From: Oribacterium sp. NK2B42
GTDB taxonomy: Bacteria; Bacillota; Clostridia; Lachnospirales; Lachnospiraceae
Length of the DNA: 64,000 nucleotides
Assembly: GCF_000424445.1 (NCBI RefSeq)
Contig: NZ_AUJX01000003.1
Coordinates: forward strand, 124,001 to 188,000
Direction of reading: 5' to 3'
Position 1 is the stretch's first letter. Each line of letters opens with the position of its first letter. Made by a program: the position numbers and the translations under genes. Positions 17,024 to 24,916 of this stretch are shown in pieces. The notes under the pieces were generated by a model, which did no database searches, was not told where the DNA came from, and was given only the letters and a program-made list of their open reading frames with translations.

Positions 17024-17163
17024 ATGGAGACAAAGGACTATTTTAACTATGTAGTTCATGAGATACACAGGACAATCGTGGCGACAGTAGATGATGAAGG
17101 CCTTCCGGTCACTGCGGAAATTGTATGACGGCCTGTCCGGTGGGAGCGGTGGTTAGGAGATGA
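17024..17163 (+). pseudogene. Pyridoxamine phosphate oxidase-like/ferredoxin protein, deleted
   Basis: A strong AAGGAGAAGAGG site and ATG open a frame with METKDYFNYVVHEIHRTIVA and VDDEGLPVT, the start of a split-barrel flavoprotein with a ferredoxin tail. After 34 codons the frame stops, and an adjacent frame gives CMTACPVGAVV, a piece of a 4Fe-4S ferredoxin motif. The middle of the gene is deleted. Its end overlaps the sirtuin gene start region. Confidence 0.65.
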
Positions 17164-17168
17164 TCGAC

Positions 17169-18332
17169 ATGAAGAATATAACGCAGGAAGAACGCCTGGA
17201 TTATCTGGTTGAAGCGTTTAAGACGGATTCCGGGGAATATAAGGATATCGAAACGCCAAAGGATGCGGAAGGTAAAAGGAGGATCCTCAGATCGCTCATG
17301 AACATCCGAATGCCGCGGAATATTTCGTCTGATGTGCTGCGGGTTCAGGATGAATATCTGAAAGGACGCAGTGAAGAGAAAGGAATGAATGCCGTGAGAT
17401 ATTTTAGTAGAAGTATGTCCTATGGGAAGGGAAGCAAAGAAGAGCAGATAAGCCGACTGAAAAAAGAGATTAATGAAGCCGATGCAATTATTATTGGTGC
17501 AGGGGCAGGTTTATCCACATCTGCAGGATTTACATACAGCGGAGAGCGCTTTCAGAAGTACTTTTTCGATTTTGAAGAGCAGTATGGCTTTCATGACATG
17601 TATTCCGGTGGATTTTATGTGATGCGGTTAGACCCTGAAACTTCATGGGCCTACTGGGCGAGAAATATTTATATCAACCGCTATATGGGAGCACCAAAGC
17701 CTGTATATGATATGCTGCTGGAGTTGGTTAAAGAAAAAGATTATTTTGTGATTACAACTAATGTTGATCATCAGTTCCAAAGGTCTGGCTTTGATAAGAA
17801 AAGACTGTTCTATACTCAGGGAGATTATGGCCTGTTCCAAAGTATCAATCCGAGGGTCAGGAATACCTATGACAATGAAGATTGGGTTATGAAGGCGATG
17901 GAAGCCCAAGGTTTTATTTTGGATGAAACCGGCGTTTTTCAACTTCCAGAGGATGGAAAAATCAGTATGAGGATACCAACTAAACTGATTCCTAAGTGCC
18001 CTGATGATGGAAGCAATGTTGCCATGAATCTGAGAGCGGATGATTCATTTGTGGAAGATGATGGATGGTATAGGGCATCCGCAGCATATTCTGATTTCAT
18101 CAGAAGACATGAAAATCTGCATGTTCTTTATCTTGAACTTGGAGTTGGAGCCAACACTCCTGTTATAATAAAGTATCCTTTCTGGCAGATGACATTGGTA
18201 AATGAGAAGGCTGTTTATGCCTGCTTAAATTATGGTGAAGCATTCTGTCCGGAAGAAATTGAAGATAGAAGCATATGTATTGATGGTGATATTGGGGATG
18301 TTTTAAGTAATGTCTGCAAAATGTCCGCATAA
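17169..18332 (+). CDS. Class M sirtuin fused to the N-terminal region of a macrodomain hydrolase
   Basis: A 387-residue protein. Residues 1-72 (ITQEERLDYLVEAFKTDSGE, RILRSLMNIRMPRNISSDVL, RVQDEYLKGRSEEKG) match the N-terminal helical part of bacterial protein-ADP-ribose hydrolases, which normally precedes a macrodomain. The macrodomain is absent. Residues 73-380 are a class M sirtuin: NAD loop GAGAGLSTSAGF (110-121), TTNVDHQF (196-203), and QGDYGLFQ, where Gln 217 stands in the place of the canonical catalytic His, as is known for this class. SirTM enzymes ADP-ribosylate lipoylated GcvH-like proteins in redox response. The tail SNVCKMSA comes from the TGTCYGCA repeat. Start 17169 has AGGAG 9 bases upstream; 17160 is possible. 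Confidence 0.8.
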   Translation: MKNITQEERLDYLVEAFKTDSGEYKDIETPKDAEGKRRILRSLMNIRMPRNISSDVLRVQDEYLKGRSEEKGMNAVRYFSRSMSYGKGSKEEQISRLKKEINEADAIIIGAGAGLSTSAGFTYSGERFQKYFFDFEEQYGFHDMYSGGFYVMRLDPETSWAYWARNIYINRYMGAPKPVYDMLLELVKEKDYFVITTNVDHQFQRSGFDKKRLFYTQGDYGLFQSINPRVRNTYDNEDWVMKAMEAQGFILDETGVFQLPEDGKISMRIPTKLIPKCPDDGSNVAMNLRADDSFVEDDGWYRASAAYSDFIRRHENLHVLYLELGVGANTPVIIKYPFWQMTLVNEKAVYACLNYGEAFCPEEIEDRSICIDGDIGDVLSNVCKMSA

Positions 18333-18346
18333 TGTCTGCAAAATGT
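18309..18346 (+). repeat. TGTCYGCA repeat element, copy 2
   Basis: Three tandem units TGTCYGCAWAA run across the end of the sirtuin gene, which reads through the first two. A promoter-like stretch shared with 13257-13310 follows (18355-18410, with CTTGCCATGCTATAATGTC) and leads to the GNAT fragment. Confidence 0.6.
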
Positions 18347-18413
18347 TTTGCGTGGGCAGATTTATCCTGATGTTTCTGCTTGCCATGCTATAATGTCTGA
18401 AGGAAAATGAGAG

Positions 18414-18599
18414 ATGAGGAAAATGATTATTAGAAGATATACGGAAAATGATTTGCCGGAGATTATCAGAATTTGGAACGAAGTTGTGGAAGAAGGAATC
18501 GCTTTTCCGCAGGAGGAACTATTGAATTCGAAAAGCGGAGCAGAGGTTTTTGCGGCACAGAGTTATACGGCTGTTGCTATTATTTTATGGGCGGGGTAA
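18414..18599 (+). pseudogene. GNAT acetyltransferase, N-terminal remnant
   Basis: Sixty-one codons (MIIRRYTENDLPEIIRIWNE, VVEEGIAFPQEE, FAAQSYTAVA) are the start of a GNAT-family protein of about 160 residues. The acetyl-CoA binding motif is missing, and the frame is cut just before the ATG of the ACT-domain gene. The first 13 codons also occur at 14012. Confidence 0.78.
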
Positions 18600-18601
18600 A
18601 T

Positions 18602-18967
18602 ATGGAACTTAAGAGAATTCCTTATGGACTGACTGTTTGTAAAGTGGCAGATATTTCTGCTGTTGATATGGATTCGGACTTTTACTTTTTGGGGAAGACT
18701 GATGAAGAAATTTCCTTGGTCTGCAGGACTGAGGATACTCCCTCGCTCACGACAGAACGTGATGATGGATGGAGAGGATTTCGAATCCAGGGAATACTTG
18801 ATTTTTCACTGATCGGAATATTATCAAAGTTGTCATGGATACTTGCAGAACATGAGATAGGTATTTTTGCTGTATCAACATATAATACGGATTATATTTT
18901 GGTGAAAGAAGAAAACTTTGAGCGTGCATTAGGCGTGTTGAGTGGGGAAGGATATTCTGTAATGTAA
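18602..18967 (+). CDS. ACT-domain protein
   Basis: A 121-residue protein with two ACT-like halves: LKRIPYGLTVCKVADIS opens the first and FRIQGILDFSLIGILSKLSW, IFAVSTYNTDYILVKEENFERAL form the second, as in the small CASTOR-like ACT family (formerly DUF). Members probably bind amino acids; the role is unknown. No ribosome binding site is evident because the deleted GNAT gene runs right up to the ATG, so expression now depends on the upstream frame. Confidence 0.82.
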   Translation: MELKRIPYGLTVCKVADISAVDMDSDFYFLGKTDEEISLVCRTEDTPSLTTERDDGWRGFRIQGILDFSLIGILSKLSWILAEHEIGIFAVSTYNTDYILVKEENFERALGVLSGEGYSVM

Positions 18968-18974
18968 ATCTTAT

Positions 18975-19169
18975 ATGTATAAGTACCCCTTCAAGGAACA
19001 GATGCTGACCTATGCTCAGAGACCCGATACGACAGCCTGTGCTTCGCTGGAACTTTGGAATGAGAAGATGAACTGCCGGGTCAACAAGGGCGCACAGGGC
19101 ATCACACTCATTGATGAGGATGGTGTGCACCGGTCAGGGCTGAAATATGTCATGGATTATCTCCCGTAG
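18975..19169 (+). pseudogene. Integrative-element helicase/methylase-like protein, N-terminal remnant
   Basis: YPFKEQMLTYAQRPDTTACA, LWNEKMNCRVNKGAQGITLI and LKYVMD match the conserved N-terminal region of very large proteins carried by integrative conjugative elements of Firmicutes. Only 64 codons are left. This is the clearest trace of a conjugative element in the window. Confidence 0.7.
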
Positions 19170-19185
19170 AATCATTGAAAAGAAA

Positions 19186-19208
19186 GGCCTGCGGGAAAGC
19201 CGCAGGCC
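19186..19208. terminator. Bidirectional terminator between convergent genes
   Basis: A 9-base-pair stem (GGCCTGCGG with CCGCAGGCC) has a T-rich tail on the minus strand and TTTTAA on the plus strand. It ends the hsp20 gene and the remnant at 18975. Confidence 0.8.
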
Positions 19209-19218
19209 CATTTTAACA

Positions 19219-19668
19219 TCATCCTTCGATGAGTATCTGTTTCTTTTCGGGAAGCCTCTCTTTGTCCTTCTTAGGAAGGATAAGATTCAAAACACCATGC
19301 TTGAAGCTTGCCTTGATATCTTCCTCGGTGATGTTCTCACCGACATAGAAGCTTCTCTGCATTGATCCGGAGTAACGCTCCTGTCTGATAAGTTTGCCCT
19401 TCTTATCCTTTTCGTCATTATCCAGACCTTTGTTTGCACTGACAATGAGATATCCATTGTTCAGCTCCAGACTGATCTCTTCTTTCTTGAAGCCGGGCAG
19501 GTCGATATCTACTTCGTAGTGATCGTCATGCTCACGAACATCGGTCTTCATCATCCTGTCGGCATGCCTGCCGTACAGCTTTCTTTCGGTTCTGTCCAGA
19601 TCTCTGAAATCCGGGAATGCGAACCAGTCGTCAAATAAATCTTCTCCAAAAATACTAGGTCTTAACAT
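19219..19668 (-). CDS. hsp20: Hsp20/alpha-crystallin small heat-shock protein
   Basis: A 149-residue chaperone: MLRPSIFGEDLFDDWFAFPDF at the start, then the alpha-crystallin domain (DHYEVDIDLPGFKKEEISLEL, YLIVSAN, FYVGENITEEDIKASFKHGVL) with the GVLNLILPK end. It holds unfolding proteins as ATP-independent oligomers in the cytoplasm. The start at 19668 is fixed by AAAAGGAGG about 8 bases upstream. The promoter upstream contains a perfect CIRCE element, so HrcA control is expected. Nearby genes are unrelated. Confidence 0.93.
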   Translation of the reverse strand: MLRPSIFGEDLFDDWFAFPDFRDLDRTERKLYGRHADRMMKTDVREHDDHYEVDIDLPGFKKEEISLELNNGYLIVSANKGLDNDEKDKKGKLIRQERYSGSMQRSFYVGENITEEDIKASFKHGVLNLILPKKDKERLPEKKQILIEG

Positions 19669-19784
19669 AATGCTTACCTCCTTTTCACTCAATACTGTTA
19701 ATAGCTACTGAGCAAGGGGAAGGAGGGATTAGATCATTGGAACATCCCGTTCTTTTGGTCTTCTCTGTTCCTCTGTTCGATTAT

Positions 19785-19826
19785 GTTATAACGCTAAGAT
19801 TAGCACTCGTCAAGAGGGAGTGCTAA
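19785..19826 (-). promoter_or_regulatory. hsp20 promoter with CIRCE operator (HrcA site)
   Basis: The perfect CIRCE inverted repeat TTAGCACTC-N9-GAGTGCTAA lies at 19800-19826. On the minus strand the promoter is TTGACG (19813-19808), 17-base spacer, TATAAC (19790-19785), so the -35 region lies inside the CIRCE. HrcA repression lifted by heat or misfolded protein is the known mode. Confidence 0.93.
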
Positions 19827-19845
19827 CAATATTTGTGAAATATTT

Positions 19846-20262
19846 GTGAACTGTCTATACCGCGTGAGCAAAATGCACATATACATGGCCATACGAAATT
19901 CGGTAAAAAATCCCCTTGCATCATGTATCGAAAATGTGATATTGAATGGTTATATCGTGAAGATGACTCTGGTACTTGGCGTGACCAGCTTTCTGCCACA
20001 GATATCTCTTGTCGCCGCAATGGCTGCGATCAACAACATGATCCGAAAATATGGCGCTCTGGATGAGATCTTCGGGCAGGAGCAGTATGCGCAGATTCCT
20101 CTGGCGGTGGTCGGCATCGTCATGAAATTATTCCAGATCGTGATCTCCATTGTGGTCGGTATGGCTGCCGGATGTATCCCGGTTGTGGGATATAACATGT
20201 GTGCAGGACTAAAAGACAGGGTAAAGAAGCTATTTACAACAGTGCTTATAGCCGAGAATTGA
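19846..20262 (+). pseudogene. MATE-family efflux protein, internal fragment
   Basis: The frame holds about three membrane segments from the middle of a MATE transporter (VTSFLPQISLVAAMAAINNMI, IPLAVVGIVMKLFQIVISIV, VGMAAGCIPVVGYNMCAG, RVKKLFTTVL). MATE proteins are about 450 residues with 12 segments, so both ends are missing, and the first 40 codons are unrelated. It begins right after the hsp20 promoter. Confidence 0.75.
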
Positions 20263-20283
20263 TGGGAATGTAGGTACTATAAG

Positions 20284-20757
20284 ATGATAAATGAGAGCGT
20301 TAAGAACTGGCTTGTCGAGAGAGGCTTTGCGGACAGGCTGACGGAGCATGGAGATACCATAGATACGGTAGAACATGCGGCACAGCAGATCGGATGCAGC
20401 AAAGCGGAGATTGCTAAAACGCTGTCTTTCATAGTGGAAGATAAGCCCGTGATCGTTGTTATGGCAGGGGATGGTCGTGTGAACAGCTCTAAGTTTAAGG
20501 CGCAGTTTCACACAAAACCTCACATGATCCCGAGAGAGCAGGTCGAGGAACTGACAGGATTTCAGCCGGGCGGTGTGTGCCCCTTTGGAGTGCCGGCAGG
20601 TATCCCTATATGGTTGGATGTATCCATGAAGAGATTTGAGTATGTCCATCCCGCAGGTGGGAATGAGTTCACATCCGTGAAGCTGTCTCCCGACGAACTG
20701 GAAAAGGCTACGGATTCTATCGGCTGGTGTGATGTTTGCAAAGGATGGGAGGAGTGA
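20284..20757 (+). CDS. YbaK/EbsC-type Cys-tRNA(Pro)/aminoacyl-tRNA deacylase
   Basis: A 157-residue protein of the YbaK/ProX editing family: EHAAQQIGCSKAEIAKTLSFIV, PVIVVMAGDGRVNSSKFK and GGVCPFGVPAGIPIWLDVSM cover the conserved pocket, including the GGVCPFG motif. These proteins hydrolyse mischarged tRNA such as Cys-tRNA(Pro) in the cytoplasm. Full length. The ribosome binding site is weak (no GGAGG), and the gene follows a MATE fragment, so its promoter may have changed. Confidence 0.88.
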   Translation: MINESVKNWLVERGFADRLTEHGDTIDTVEHAAQQIGCSKAEIAKTLSFIVEDKPVIVVMAGDGRVNSSKFKAQFHTKPHMIPREQVEELTGFQPGGVCPFGVPAGIPIWLDVSMKRFEYVHPAGGNEFTSVKLSPDELEKATDSIGWCDVCKGWEE

Positions 20758-20811
20758 TCAGATGCAATACGAATGTAAAAGCTATGATGCTTCTATGAAC
20801 TGACACATCAT

Positions 20812-21060
20812 TTGAACACTTTGCCGGAGATCGGAGTAGGGATAAAGAATTCCCCGTTCTATGGGGCATTCTATGAAAATGCAATTACGGAATCAAGAAG
20901 GTTTCCGGAGTTTTACAGGGCAGCAGCCGAAAAGCATGGATGCATCTTCTTCAATGCAGCAGAATATATTTATCCTTCGGAAGTTGATTCGCTTCACCTG
21001 ACTCCGGAGGGACATAGTGTATTGGCAGAAAAACTATGCGAGGTGATAAAGAATGTCTGA
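20812..21060 (+). pseudogene. SGNH/GDSL hydrolase, C-terminal remnant
   Basis: The frame encodes NSPFYGAFYENAI, FPEFYRAAAEKHGCIFFNAA and DSLHLTPEGHSVLAEKL, the C-terminal half of an SGNH esterase with the Asp-x-x-His pair but no nucleophile Ser block. The first codon listed (TTG) is not a real start. It overlaps the next gene by 8 bases. Confidence 0.78.
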
Positions 21061-21463
21061 TCTGTCGAGATTTTTAAAAGCGCAGGAAACAGATTATAAA
21101 AGAGCCTTGTCTGAAATCCGTTCGAGTCATAAGAGGTCGCATTGGATCTGGTATATTTTTCCTCAGATCGCAGGACTTGGTTTTAGTTCTACAGCTCAGT
21201 ATTATGCAATCAAGGATCGCCAGGAAGCAGAAGAATACCTAAAGAATGATCTGTTACGGGATCGGCTGGTAGAAATCAGCGCGGCTCTTTTGCAGCTTGA
21301 GTCAAATGATGCAGGTGAGGTTATGGGATATCCAGATTACTTGAAGCTTCGTTCATCCATGACACTGTTTCATGAGGTGGCACCAGAGACAGAAGTTTTT
21401 CAGAAGGTACTGGATAAGTTTTTTGAAGGAAAACCAGATCAGAGGACGATAGAGTTGCTCTGA
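21053..21463 (+). CDS. DUF1810 family protein
   Basis: A 136-residue protein matching the DUF1810 family over its whole length: LSRFLKAQETDYKRALSEI, KRSHWIWYIFPQIAGLGFS, YYAIKDRQEAEEYL and the end DKFFEGKPDQRTIELL. The family is common in bacteria but its function is unknown. The ATG overlaps the SGNH remnant, and a GAGGTGATAAAG ribosome binding site lies inside it. Confidence 0.9.
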   Translation: MSDLSRFLKAQETDYKRALSEIRSSHKRSHWIWYIFPQIAGLGFSSTAQYYAIKDRQEAEEYLKNDLLRDRLVEISAALLQLESNDAGEVMGYPDYLKLRSSMTLFHEVAPETEVFQKVLDKFFEGKPDQRTIELL

Positions 21464-21530
21464 ATGCTAAGATACAGCGAAATACTATATTATGGGTTAA
21501 ACCCTGACGAATGAAGAAGGAGATGAGCTT

Positions 21531-21629
21531 ATGAATACTTTTATTTGCTATGAGCGTTGCACAACCTGCAAGAAGGCACAGAAGTGGTTGGATATCAAGG
21601 GCGTGGAGTGGGAGGAAACGGTTTTATGA
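21531..21629 (+). pseudogene. ArsC/Spx-family protein, N-terminal remnant
   Basis: Thirty-two codons (MNTFICYERCTTCKKAQKWL, DIKGVEWEETVL) are the start of the ArsC/Spx thioredoxin-like family, with the C-x-x-C pair. The frame stops where the next gene's ATG begins (ATGA overlap), about 80 residues short. Confidence 0.78.
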
Positions 21630-22273
21630 GAACAAGAGAGGAAGCACTTAGCTACGGGCTTTCATTTCCAGATACTTATCAGGACGCGCCGTTTCATGAT
21701 GAAAACTGGCAGCTTGTAAGGTATAAGGGGAATAAGAAAGCTTTCCTTTGGACATATGAGAGAGATGGATTTATAAATCTTAACGTAAAAGTGGAACCGG
21801 ATAAGGCGTTTTTCTGGCGTGATATTTATGAATCAGTCACACCGGGATATCACCAGAATAAGGAACATTGGAATACGATTATTTTGGATGGGAGTATTCC
21901 GGATAAAGATATCGAATGTATGATTGCGGAAAGCTATGATCTGATCTCAGATAACCCGACAAAGAGAATCTATGAGGTGGTAAAGAAGATTCCGAAGGGG
22001 AAGGTTGCAACCTATGGACAGGTAGCTGAGCTTGCCGGTGATAAAAGGATGGCAAGAGCAGTCGGAAATGCACTCCACAAAAATCCCGATCCGGATAACA
22101 TACCTTGCTTTCGTGTGGTCAACGCTAAGGGAGAGCTTGCCGGGGAATTTGCTTTCGGAGGTGCCGGAAAACAGGCTAAACTTCTTGAAGCTGATGGTAT
22201 CGAGGTGACGGATGGCAGGGTGGTTCTTGGGAAGTATCAATGGAAACTTTTGGACACGATGTCCAGAAGTTGA
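21626..22273 (+). CDS. YjbR (MmcQ)-methylguanine-DNA methyltransferase fusion protein
   Basis: A 215-residue fusion. Residues 1-115 are a MmcQ/YjbR double-wing domain (EALSYGLSFPDTYQDAPFHD, NWQLVRYKGNKKAFLWTYER, VTPGYHQNKEHWNTIIL). Residues about 120-215 are the DNA-binding/alkyl-acceptor domain of O6-alkylguanine transferases (YEVVKKIPKGKVATYGQVAELAG, RAVGNALHKNP). The acceptor motif reads IPCFRVV, so the Cys is kept but the usual His of PCHRV is Phe. It may repair or only bind alkylated DNA. The start overlaps the ArsC remnant stop. Confidence 0.85.
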   Translation: MRTREEALSYGLSFPDTYQDAPFHDENWQLVRYKGNKKAFLWTYERDGFINLNVKVEPDKAFFWRDIYESVTPGYHQNKEHWNTIILDGSIPDKDIECMIAESYDLISDNPTKRIYEVVKKIPKGKVATYGQVAELAGDKRMARAVGNALHKNPDPDNIPCFRVVNAKGELAGEFAFGGAGKQAKLLEADGIEVTDGRVVLGKYQWKLLDTMSRS

Positions 22274-22294
22274 CCGTGTGAGGGTTAATGTATA

Positions 22295-22393
22295 GCATTT
22301 AAGGCAGGCGATACGGTATTCATAGTGGAATCGAACCGCTTTATCCGTGAAGGGATTAAGCATATTAAAGGCAGAATAATAAGGGGCAGTGAG
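22295..22393 (+). pseudogene. Unrecognised remnant read in frame into the DUF1349 gene
   Basis: Thirty-three open codons (AFKAGDTVFIVESNRFIREG) lead without a stop into the next gene. The sequence looks like a small beta-barrel piece of another protein. No start codon with a ribosome binding site is seen. Confidence 0.35.
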
Positions 22394-22990
22394 ATGATTG
22401 AAAAAATGAAATGGCTCAGGGAGCCGGAGGATTATAAAATCACAGAAAAGTGCATTGATGTAACAACGATGCCGCACACAGATTTGTGGCAGAGAACCTA
22501 CTATCATTTTAGGAATGACAATGCTCCTGTTTTGCAGATGGAAACAGATGATAAATTCTTCTCCTTTATGGTAAAGACAGACTTTACCGACAGCCATCAT
22601 CGTTTTGATCAGTGTGGAATTGTCATGTATCTTGATTCAGAGAACTGGCTCAAGGCTTCTGTTGAGTATGAAAATGAAAAGTTTCAGCATCTTGGCTCTG
22701 TTGTTACAAACCATGGTTATTCCGATTGGGCAACTACGGCTATTCCAGCTGATGTAAAACAGATGTGGTATAGATTTAGCAGGAGAGAAGATGATTACTG
22801 TATTGAGTGTTCCTACGATGGAAAAGATTATTCTCAAATGAGAGTCTGCCATATGTGGGAAGGAGCCGGAACGATTTCATTTGGTATCTATGCGTGCAGT
22901 CCGGAAGATTCCAGCTTCAAGGCTGTGTTTACAGATATGCAAATAACAGAGTGCGTCTGGAAGGCTCATGATGGTCAGCAGCCGGACTAA
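22394..22990 (+). CDS. DUF1349 (concanavalin-like) protein
   Basis: A 198-residue protein of the DUF1349 family, a beta-sandwich fold like that of regulatory or sugar-binding lectins: MKWLREPEDYKITEKCIDV, DLWQRTYYHFRNDNAPVLQM, DQCGIVMYLDSENWLKASVE, and a tail with FGIYACSPEDSSFKAVFTDM. Cytoplasmic, no signal peptide. Function unknown; relatives are often found near sugar-related or GNAT genes. ATG 22394 follows GGGGCAGTGAG. Confidence 0.85.
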   Translation: MIEKMKWLREPEDYKITEKCIDVTTMPHTDLWQRTYYHFRNDNAPVLQMETDDKFFSFMVKTDFTDSHHRFDQCGIVMYLDSENWLKASVEYENEKFQHLGSVVTNHGYSDWATTAIPADVKQMWYRFSRREDDYCIECSYDGKDYSQMRVCHMWEGAGTISFGIYACSPEDSSFKAVFTDMQITECVWKAHDGQQPD

Positions 22991-23116
22991 TGATGTGTGG
23001 GATTATAGCGGGAGGTATTTTGATGGCATCTATAAGAGATGATGTATCCAAGTACATATGTCATTTTTGGAGACATTTCTTAGGAATCTCCTTACGGGGG
23101 AGCATAACGAGCTTAA

Positions 23117-23488
23117 AAACAGGTACATGCATACAAGGATCAGGATGCGATACATGTCTTTTGTTATAACGATTCCGGGAGAGTTGCAGGGTGCCTCAGG
23201 GTATTCTGGAAAGACCATGATGAAGCTTCCGGCCATGATGAAGCATCCGGCATAGCTCAGATAGGAAGAGTTGTTACCCTGGAACATGGCAAAGGCATCG
23301 GAGGACAGATCCTCCATGAAGGTGTAAGGGTAGCAACTGAGCAGTTTAAGGCTAAGAAGATATACTTGGAAGCTCAGGAATATGCCATAGGTTATTATGC
23401 GAAAGAAGGCTTTGAAGTTGTGTCAGAGCCGTTCATAGAGGATGGGATTCCGCATGTAAAGATGGAGAAAGTCATAGAAAAAAGCTGA
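23117..23488 (+). pseudogene. ElaA-like GNAT acetyltransferase without a start
   Basis: From about 23117 one frame gives YKDQDAIHVFCYNDSGRVAG, CLRVFWKDHDEASG, QIGRVVTLEHGKGIGGQILH (the acetyl-CoA loop) and YYAKEGFEVVSEPFIEDGIP, an ElaA-type GNAT lacking about the first 40 residues. A stop at 23114 precedes it, and 22994-23116 holds short unrelated frames (one starts MCGIIAGG). A 15-base direct repeat (CATGATGAAGCWTCC) occurs near 23216. Confidence 0.7.
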
Positions 23489-23492
23489 GGGA

Positions 23493-24119
23493 CTAGCCTT
23501 CAGCTTTTTCAATAACCATATCTGATAAAGCAAACGGAACAATTTCATCCGGATTTGATGTAGGGCTTATCCATTCATCTATTCTTTCTTTTGGTAGCAT
23601 GAGTGGCATTCTGTCATGGATTTTAGAGAGCTCCGTTGTAGGTTCTTTTGTGAGGACCACAAAGACAGGATAGCCGTCTTCGATACGGTAAAGACCACAG
23701 AGCCAGGTCACAGTGCAGCCTCTTGGCTGTATGGCATACTTATCACCGGTTTTTACCTTGCCATCTACGCTTATGAAATGCTCCCACTCAAAGTAGTAAG
23801 AAGCAGGGATGATACATCTGTGTGATTTCCAGGCATCCTTGAAGGTGGGCTTTTCCATAGCGGATTCAACTCTGGCATTAAAGAGACTACGTTTACCATC
23901 TCTTGCAAGAAAGCCCCACTGCATCGGGAACACACTTTTTGCTCCTTTGGCATTTGGAGCAATCACAGGAACTATATCTGTTGGACGTACTTCTCCATCT
24001 GTGATCAGAGGCCTTGCGTGGGTATCTATAAATTTACTTGTTAGAGATGAACGTAAAGCAATCTCAAATATATCTTTTAACTCCGGGAGATCCTTCTCCA
24101 GTGCATATCTGGTACACAT
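23493..24119 (-). CDS. SOS-response-associated peptidase (SRAP/YedK/HMCES family)
   Basis: A 208-residue protein beginning Met-Cys; Cys2 is the conserved residue that links to abasic sites in single-stranded DNA. The other family residues are visible: FNARVESAMEKPTFKDAW (Asn and Glu), CIIPASYYFEW (Glu) and IHDRMPLML (His). It shields and may process abasic DNA lesions. It lies 12 bases downstream of a small ORF (24132-24389) and in the same direction as the LexA-like repressor, as in damage-inducible cassettes. Confidence 0.92.
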   Translation of the reverse strand: MCTRYALEKDLPELKDIFEIALRSSLTSKFIDTHARPLITDGEVRPTDIVPVIAPNAKGAKSVFPMQWGFLARDGKRSLFNARVESAMEKPTFKDAWKSHRCIIPASYYFEWEHFISVDGKVKTGDKYAIQPRGCTVTWLCGLYRIEDGYPVFVVLTKEPTTELSKIHDRMPLMLPKERIDEWISPTSNPDEIVPFALSDMVIEKAEG

Positions 24120-24131
24120 ATTGTTTTACTC

Positions 24132-24389
24132 CTATGGGGATTCATCTATCTCTTCATAGCCATTATCGGCAAAGTAATCTTCATTTAGTTGCTCGGATTT
24201 AGCAAGTTCATCGCTAAAGCCTTTAAGAGCATCAAAAGGACTGAATATCTTGGCTCGTCTTCCAATGTCCATTGCAGGATGCTTTATGGAAAAGCTGTCA
24301 GTCTTGTCATGCTTTGGTTTACCTTTTAAAAATACATCCCTGTATCTGAAATTGGAAGGTATTTCTATCACAGAACTTTCGCTATTCAT
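24132..24389 (-). CDS. Small protein of a damage-inducible cassette
   Basis: An 85-residue protein with DSFSIKHPAMDIGRRAKIFSPFDALKGFSDELAKS. This segment is typical of short proteins next to Y-family polymerase or SRAP genes in Firmicutes mobile elements, related to YolD-like proteins. The function is unknown; a link to translesion synthesis is inferred from neighbours. GGAGGAATCAGATG is a strong start. No polymerase gene follows. Confidence 0.7.
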   Translation of the reverse strand: MNSESSVIEIPSNFRYRDVFLKGKPKHDKTDSFSIKHPAMDIGRRAKIFSPFDALKGFSDELAKSEQLNEDYFADNGYEEIDESP

Positions 24390-24410
24390 CTGATTCCTCC
24401 GTTTTTTAAT

Positions 24411-24450
24411 AGACCGGAGGCTGTGCTTTATGCTCTGTGTCCTCCGATCT
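24411..24450. terminator. Hairpin upstream of the damage cassette genes
   Basis: AGACCGGAGG (24411-24420) can pair with CCTCCGATCT (24441-24450) with one mismatch. Read on the minus strand it is followed by T-rich DNA near the 24389 start, so it may end the transcript of the upstream XRE gene. The segment 24451-24587 shows nothing else clear. Confidence 0.45.
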
Positions 24451-24587
24451 GTTTATTTCTCTCTATAGTCGTTGCACCCTCAAGAAGATTTGCCTTAAGC
24501 GGGTCAAGTCCTCTTGCCACACACTATACAGATGCATAGAAGCTTTTCATATCAATAGCGATATAGGTTCGCTGACTTTTGTTCATA

Positions 24588-24845
24588 TTATTTTTTTGAA
24601 TATTCCTCAAAAGAGGCAAGATGAATCTCTTTTGCCAAAGGAAAGACATCCGGTATCATACGGTTAAAGTATGCTGCTATCCGGTATACCATATCCAGTG
24701 ACGGATTCTGCTCGCCGTTTTCAATTTTACTGATTGTGCGCCTGCTGATATCAAGGTCAGCAGCCATTCTGTCCTGGCTGATACCCAGGTCTCTGCGAAG
24801 TTCATAAACACGGTTTGAATAGATTAAATCTTTCAAGATGTTCAC
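24588..24845 (-). CDS. Small XRE-type regulator
   Basis: An 85-residue protein with an N-terminal HTH: NRVYELRRDLGISQDRMAAD, LDISRRTISKIENGEQNPSL, then DMVYRIAAYFNRMIPDVFPL. It resembles the small Cro-like regulators beside phage or element repressors. A GAGGGGTGAAC site precedes the ATG. A half-site CAGACTA (about 24865) upstream matches the operator of the larger repressor at 25647, so that repressor may control it. Confidence 0.85.
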   Translation of the reverse strand: MNILKDLIYSNRVYELRRDLGISQDRMAADLDISRRTISKIENGEQNPSLDMVYRIAAYFNRMIPDVFPLAKEIHLASFEEYSKK

Positions 24846-24916
24846 CCCTCTCTTATAAAAATACAGACTATTTCACAAGTATCATTGTAAATAAAGGAGT
24901 GTCCTATAATTTGGAC

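Noticed and set aside
18975-19169. An intact small gene
   Set aside because: It matches only the first part of a much longer mobile-element protein, so it is a remnant.
23030-23317. Minus-strand membrane-like frame of 95 residues
   Set aside because: It is antisense to the ElaA-like GNAT remnant, which has clear family motifs.
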